Source: Salibacter halophilus (GTDB lineage Bacteria; Bacteroidota; Bacteroidia; Flavobacteriales_G; Salibacteraceae). From it: a stretch of 64,000 bases of DNA. The notes under the pieces are model-generated. The model ran no database searches. It was not told where the DNA came from and saw only the letters and a program-made list of their open reading frames with translations. Positions 63,341 to 64,000 of this stretch are shown here, piece after piece. The translations under genes were made by a program, and so were the position numbers. The stretch's first letter is position 1. Each line of letters begins with the position of its first letter. The DNA is taken from positions 124,001 through 188,000 of the forward strand of contig NZ_WACR01000008.1 in assembly GCF_008806325.1 (NCBI RefSeq), in the 5' to 3' direction.

Positions 63341-64000
63341 ATGAACAAGCTGTTGAACTTTTTTCTCTTCTCAAACCTGTATGTGTTGCTCGTGATAGCA
63401 GCGCTGATAGGCTGTACACAGCTCGCAGTAATTGGAGAAACTCAAGTGAACGATACAGTTTGGTTTATTCTTTTTTCAACTCTCGCTCTATATCCTGCTC
63501 ATCGCTTGTATGGAGTAATAAGGAGTAAAAGCTCGCGATTGGTTGAAAGAGTGTATTTCATGAATGATTACAAAACGGTTTTGGCGGTAATCGTTTTGAT
63601 CGGACTAGCGGGAACCGGATATTTTTTTCTTGAGCTCTCATGGGAGCAACAGAAAAAAGTTTTCATCCCTTCATTTTTGGGGTTAGCTTATTCTTTTCCT
63701 GTGATTCCGGTTAATGGCAAATTCATTCGTTTACGCGACTTACCCTACATCAAAGTATTTGCAATATCAGCTGTTGTCAGTTATCTCACAACTGTTTTTT
63801 TACCGGTGACTGAAATGTTGAACTCATCAGCTTCGTGGGGACTTTTTTTTAAGCGTTTTTTCTTTTTGTTAGCTATTACACTTCCGTTTGATATTAGAGA
63901 CTTAAGAGTTGATAAAAGGGAAGGGTTGCGAACAATTCCCAATCAAATGGGCGTAAAAGTTTCAAAGTGGATATCGGGAATCGCGTTGTTTAGCTATGTG
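63341..64000 (+). CDS. UbiA-like prenyltransferase family membrane protein (partial)
   Basis: Begins at ATG 63341 and remains open to the window end, 220 codons. Polytopic; the first helix region is LYVLLVIAALIGCTQL. An Asp-rich motif IRDLRVDKREGLRTIPNQMG, DxxxDxxxG type, lies at about residues 185-204 and resembles the second motif of UbiA enzymes. The first motif (YPAHRLYGV) is degenerate compared with NxxxDxxxD, so activity is doubtful. Related proteins are common in Flavobacteriia. Confidence 0.65.
   Translation, partial: MNKLLNFFLFSNLYVLLVIAALIGCTQLAVIGETQVNDTVWFILFSTLALYPAHRLYGVIRSKSSRLVERVYFMNDYKTVLAVIVLIGLAGTGYFFLELSWEQQKKVFIPSFLGLAYSFPVIPVNGKFIRLRDLPYIKVFAISAVVSYLTTVFLPVTEMLNSSASWGLFFKRFFFLLAITLPFDIRDLRVDKREGLRTIPNQMGVKVSKWISGIALFSYV

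Overview
The window is a stretch of a Bacteroidota chromosome, most likely order Flavobacteriales (a Crocinitomicaceae/Cryomorphaceae-like marine lineage is my guess, not shown). The evidence is type IX secretion C-terminal sorting domains, the gliding genes gldD and gldE, a short primary sigma factor, promoters of the TTTG-N17-TAnnTTTG type, DUF5686 and DUF3098 proteins, and many core genes of Flavobacteria type. Base composition is about 40% G+C. Most of the window is densely packed housekeeping sequence.

Layout. 0-4.1 kb: divergent trmH-family/mutS, tRNA-Gly and tRNA-Leu, a LapA-like protein and a nitroreductase. 4.2-6.5 kb: a very basic lipoprotein and a waaA-outer-membrane-protein pair. 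6.7-11.2 kb: a nucleotide-sugar operon (DegT aminotransferase, UDP-glucose dehydrogenase, UDP-glucuronate decarboxylase, dTDP-glucose dehydratase). 11.3-17.1 kb: a 48-residue protein, leuS, then the divergent operon ftsX-DUF3098-uppP-truB. 17.2-21.8 kb: a decayed ORF and three tandem paralogous secreted T9SS proteins. 21.9-32.6 kb: queA, rlmN, a polyprenyl synthase, kbl, a low-G+C secreted protein, an Rrf2 regulator, gdhA, dprA and an HU/SPOR-like membrane protein. 32.7-37.8 kb: the primary sigma factor, marR, acylphosphatase, metallophosphoesterase, hemJ, degenerate G-rich intergenic repeats and a hot-dog thioesterase.

37.8-43.9 kb is an accessory island. It holds small A+T-rich orphan genes, nearly all on the minus strand, a RelE/ParE toxin-antitoxin pair, a family of ~215-bp structured repeats between the small genes, and a second copy of the 3' end of lptB that brackets a two-gene module. 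43.9-54.3 kb: lptB, a DUF5686 outer-membrane protein, tatC, heme A synthase, gldD-gldE-ssb-mutY and HU-TPR-AURKAIP1/COX24. 54.3-64 kb: RNase G, recX, prfB with its programmed frameshift, a large SprB-repeat T9SS protein, gcvP and the start of a UbiA-like membrane protein.

The strongest unexplained signal is a short dispersed word, GGNTCTGACC (extended form CGGNTCTGACCG). I count 27 exact copies by eye in 64 kb, against an expectation well below one. They lie on both strands, in genes and intergenic gaps, and in several reading frames, often in poorly conserved protein linkers. They look like a DNA-level signal, such as an uptake-sequence-like or other highly iterated motif. The second is the small-gene/structured-repeat array at 39.1-41.4 kb, which resembles a cassette array.
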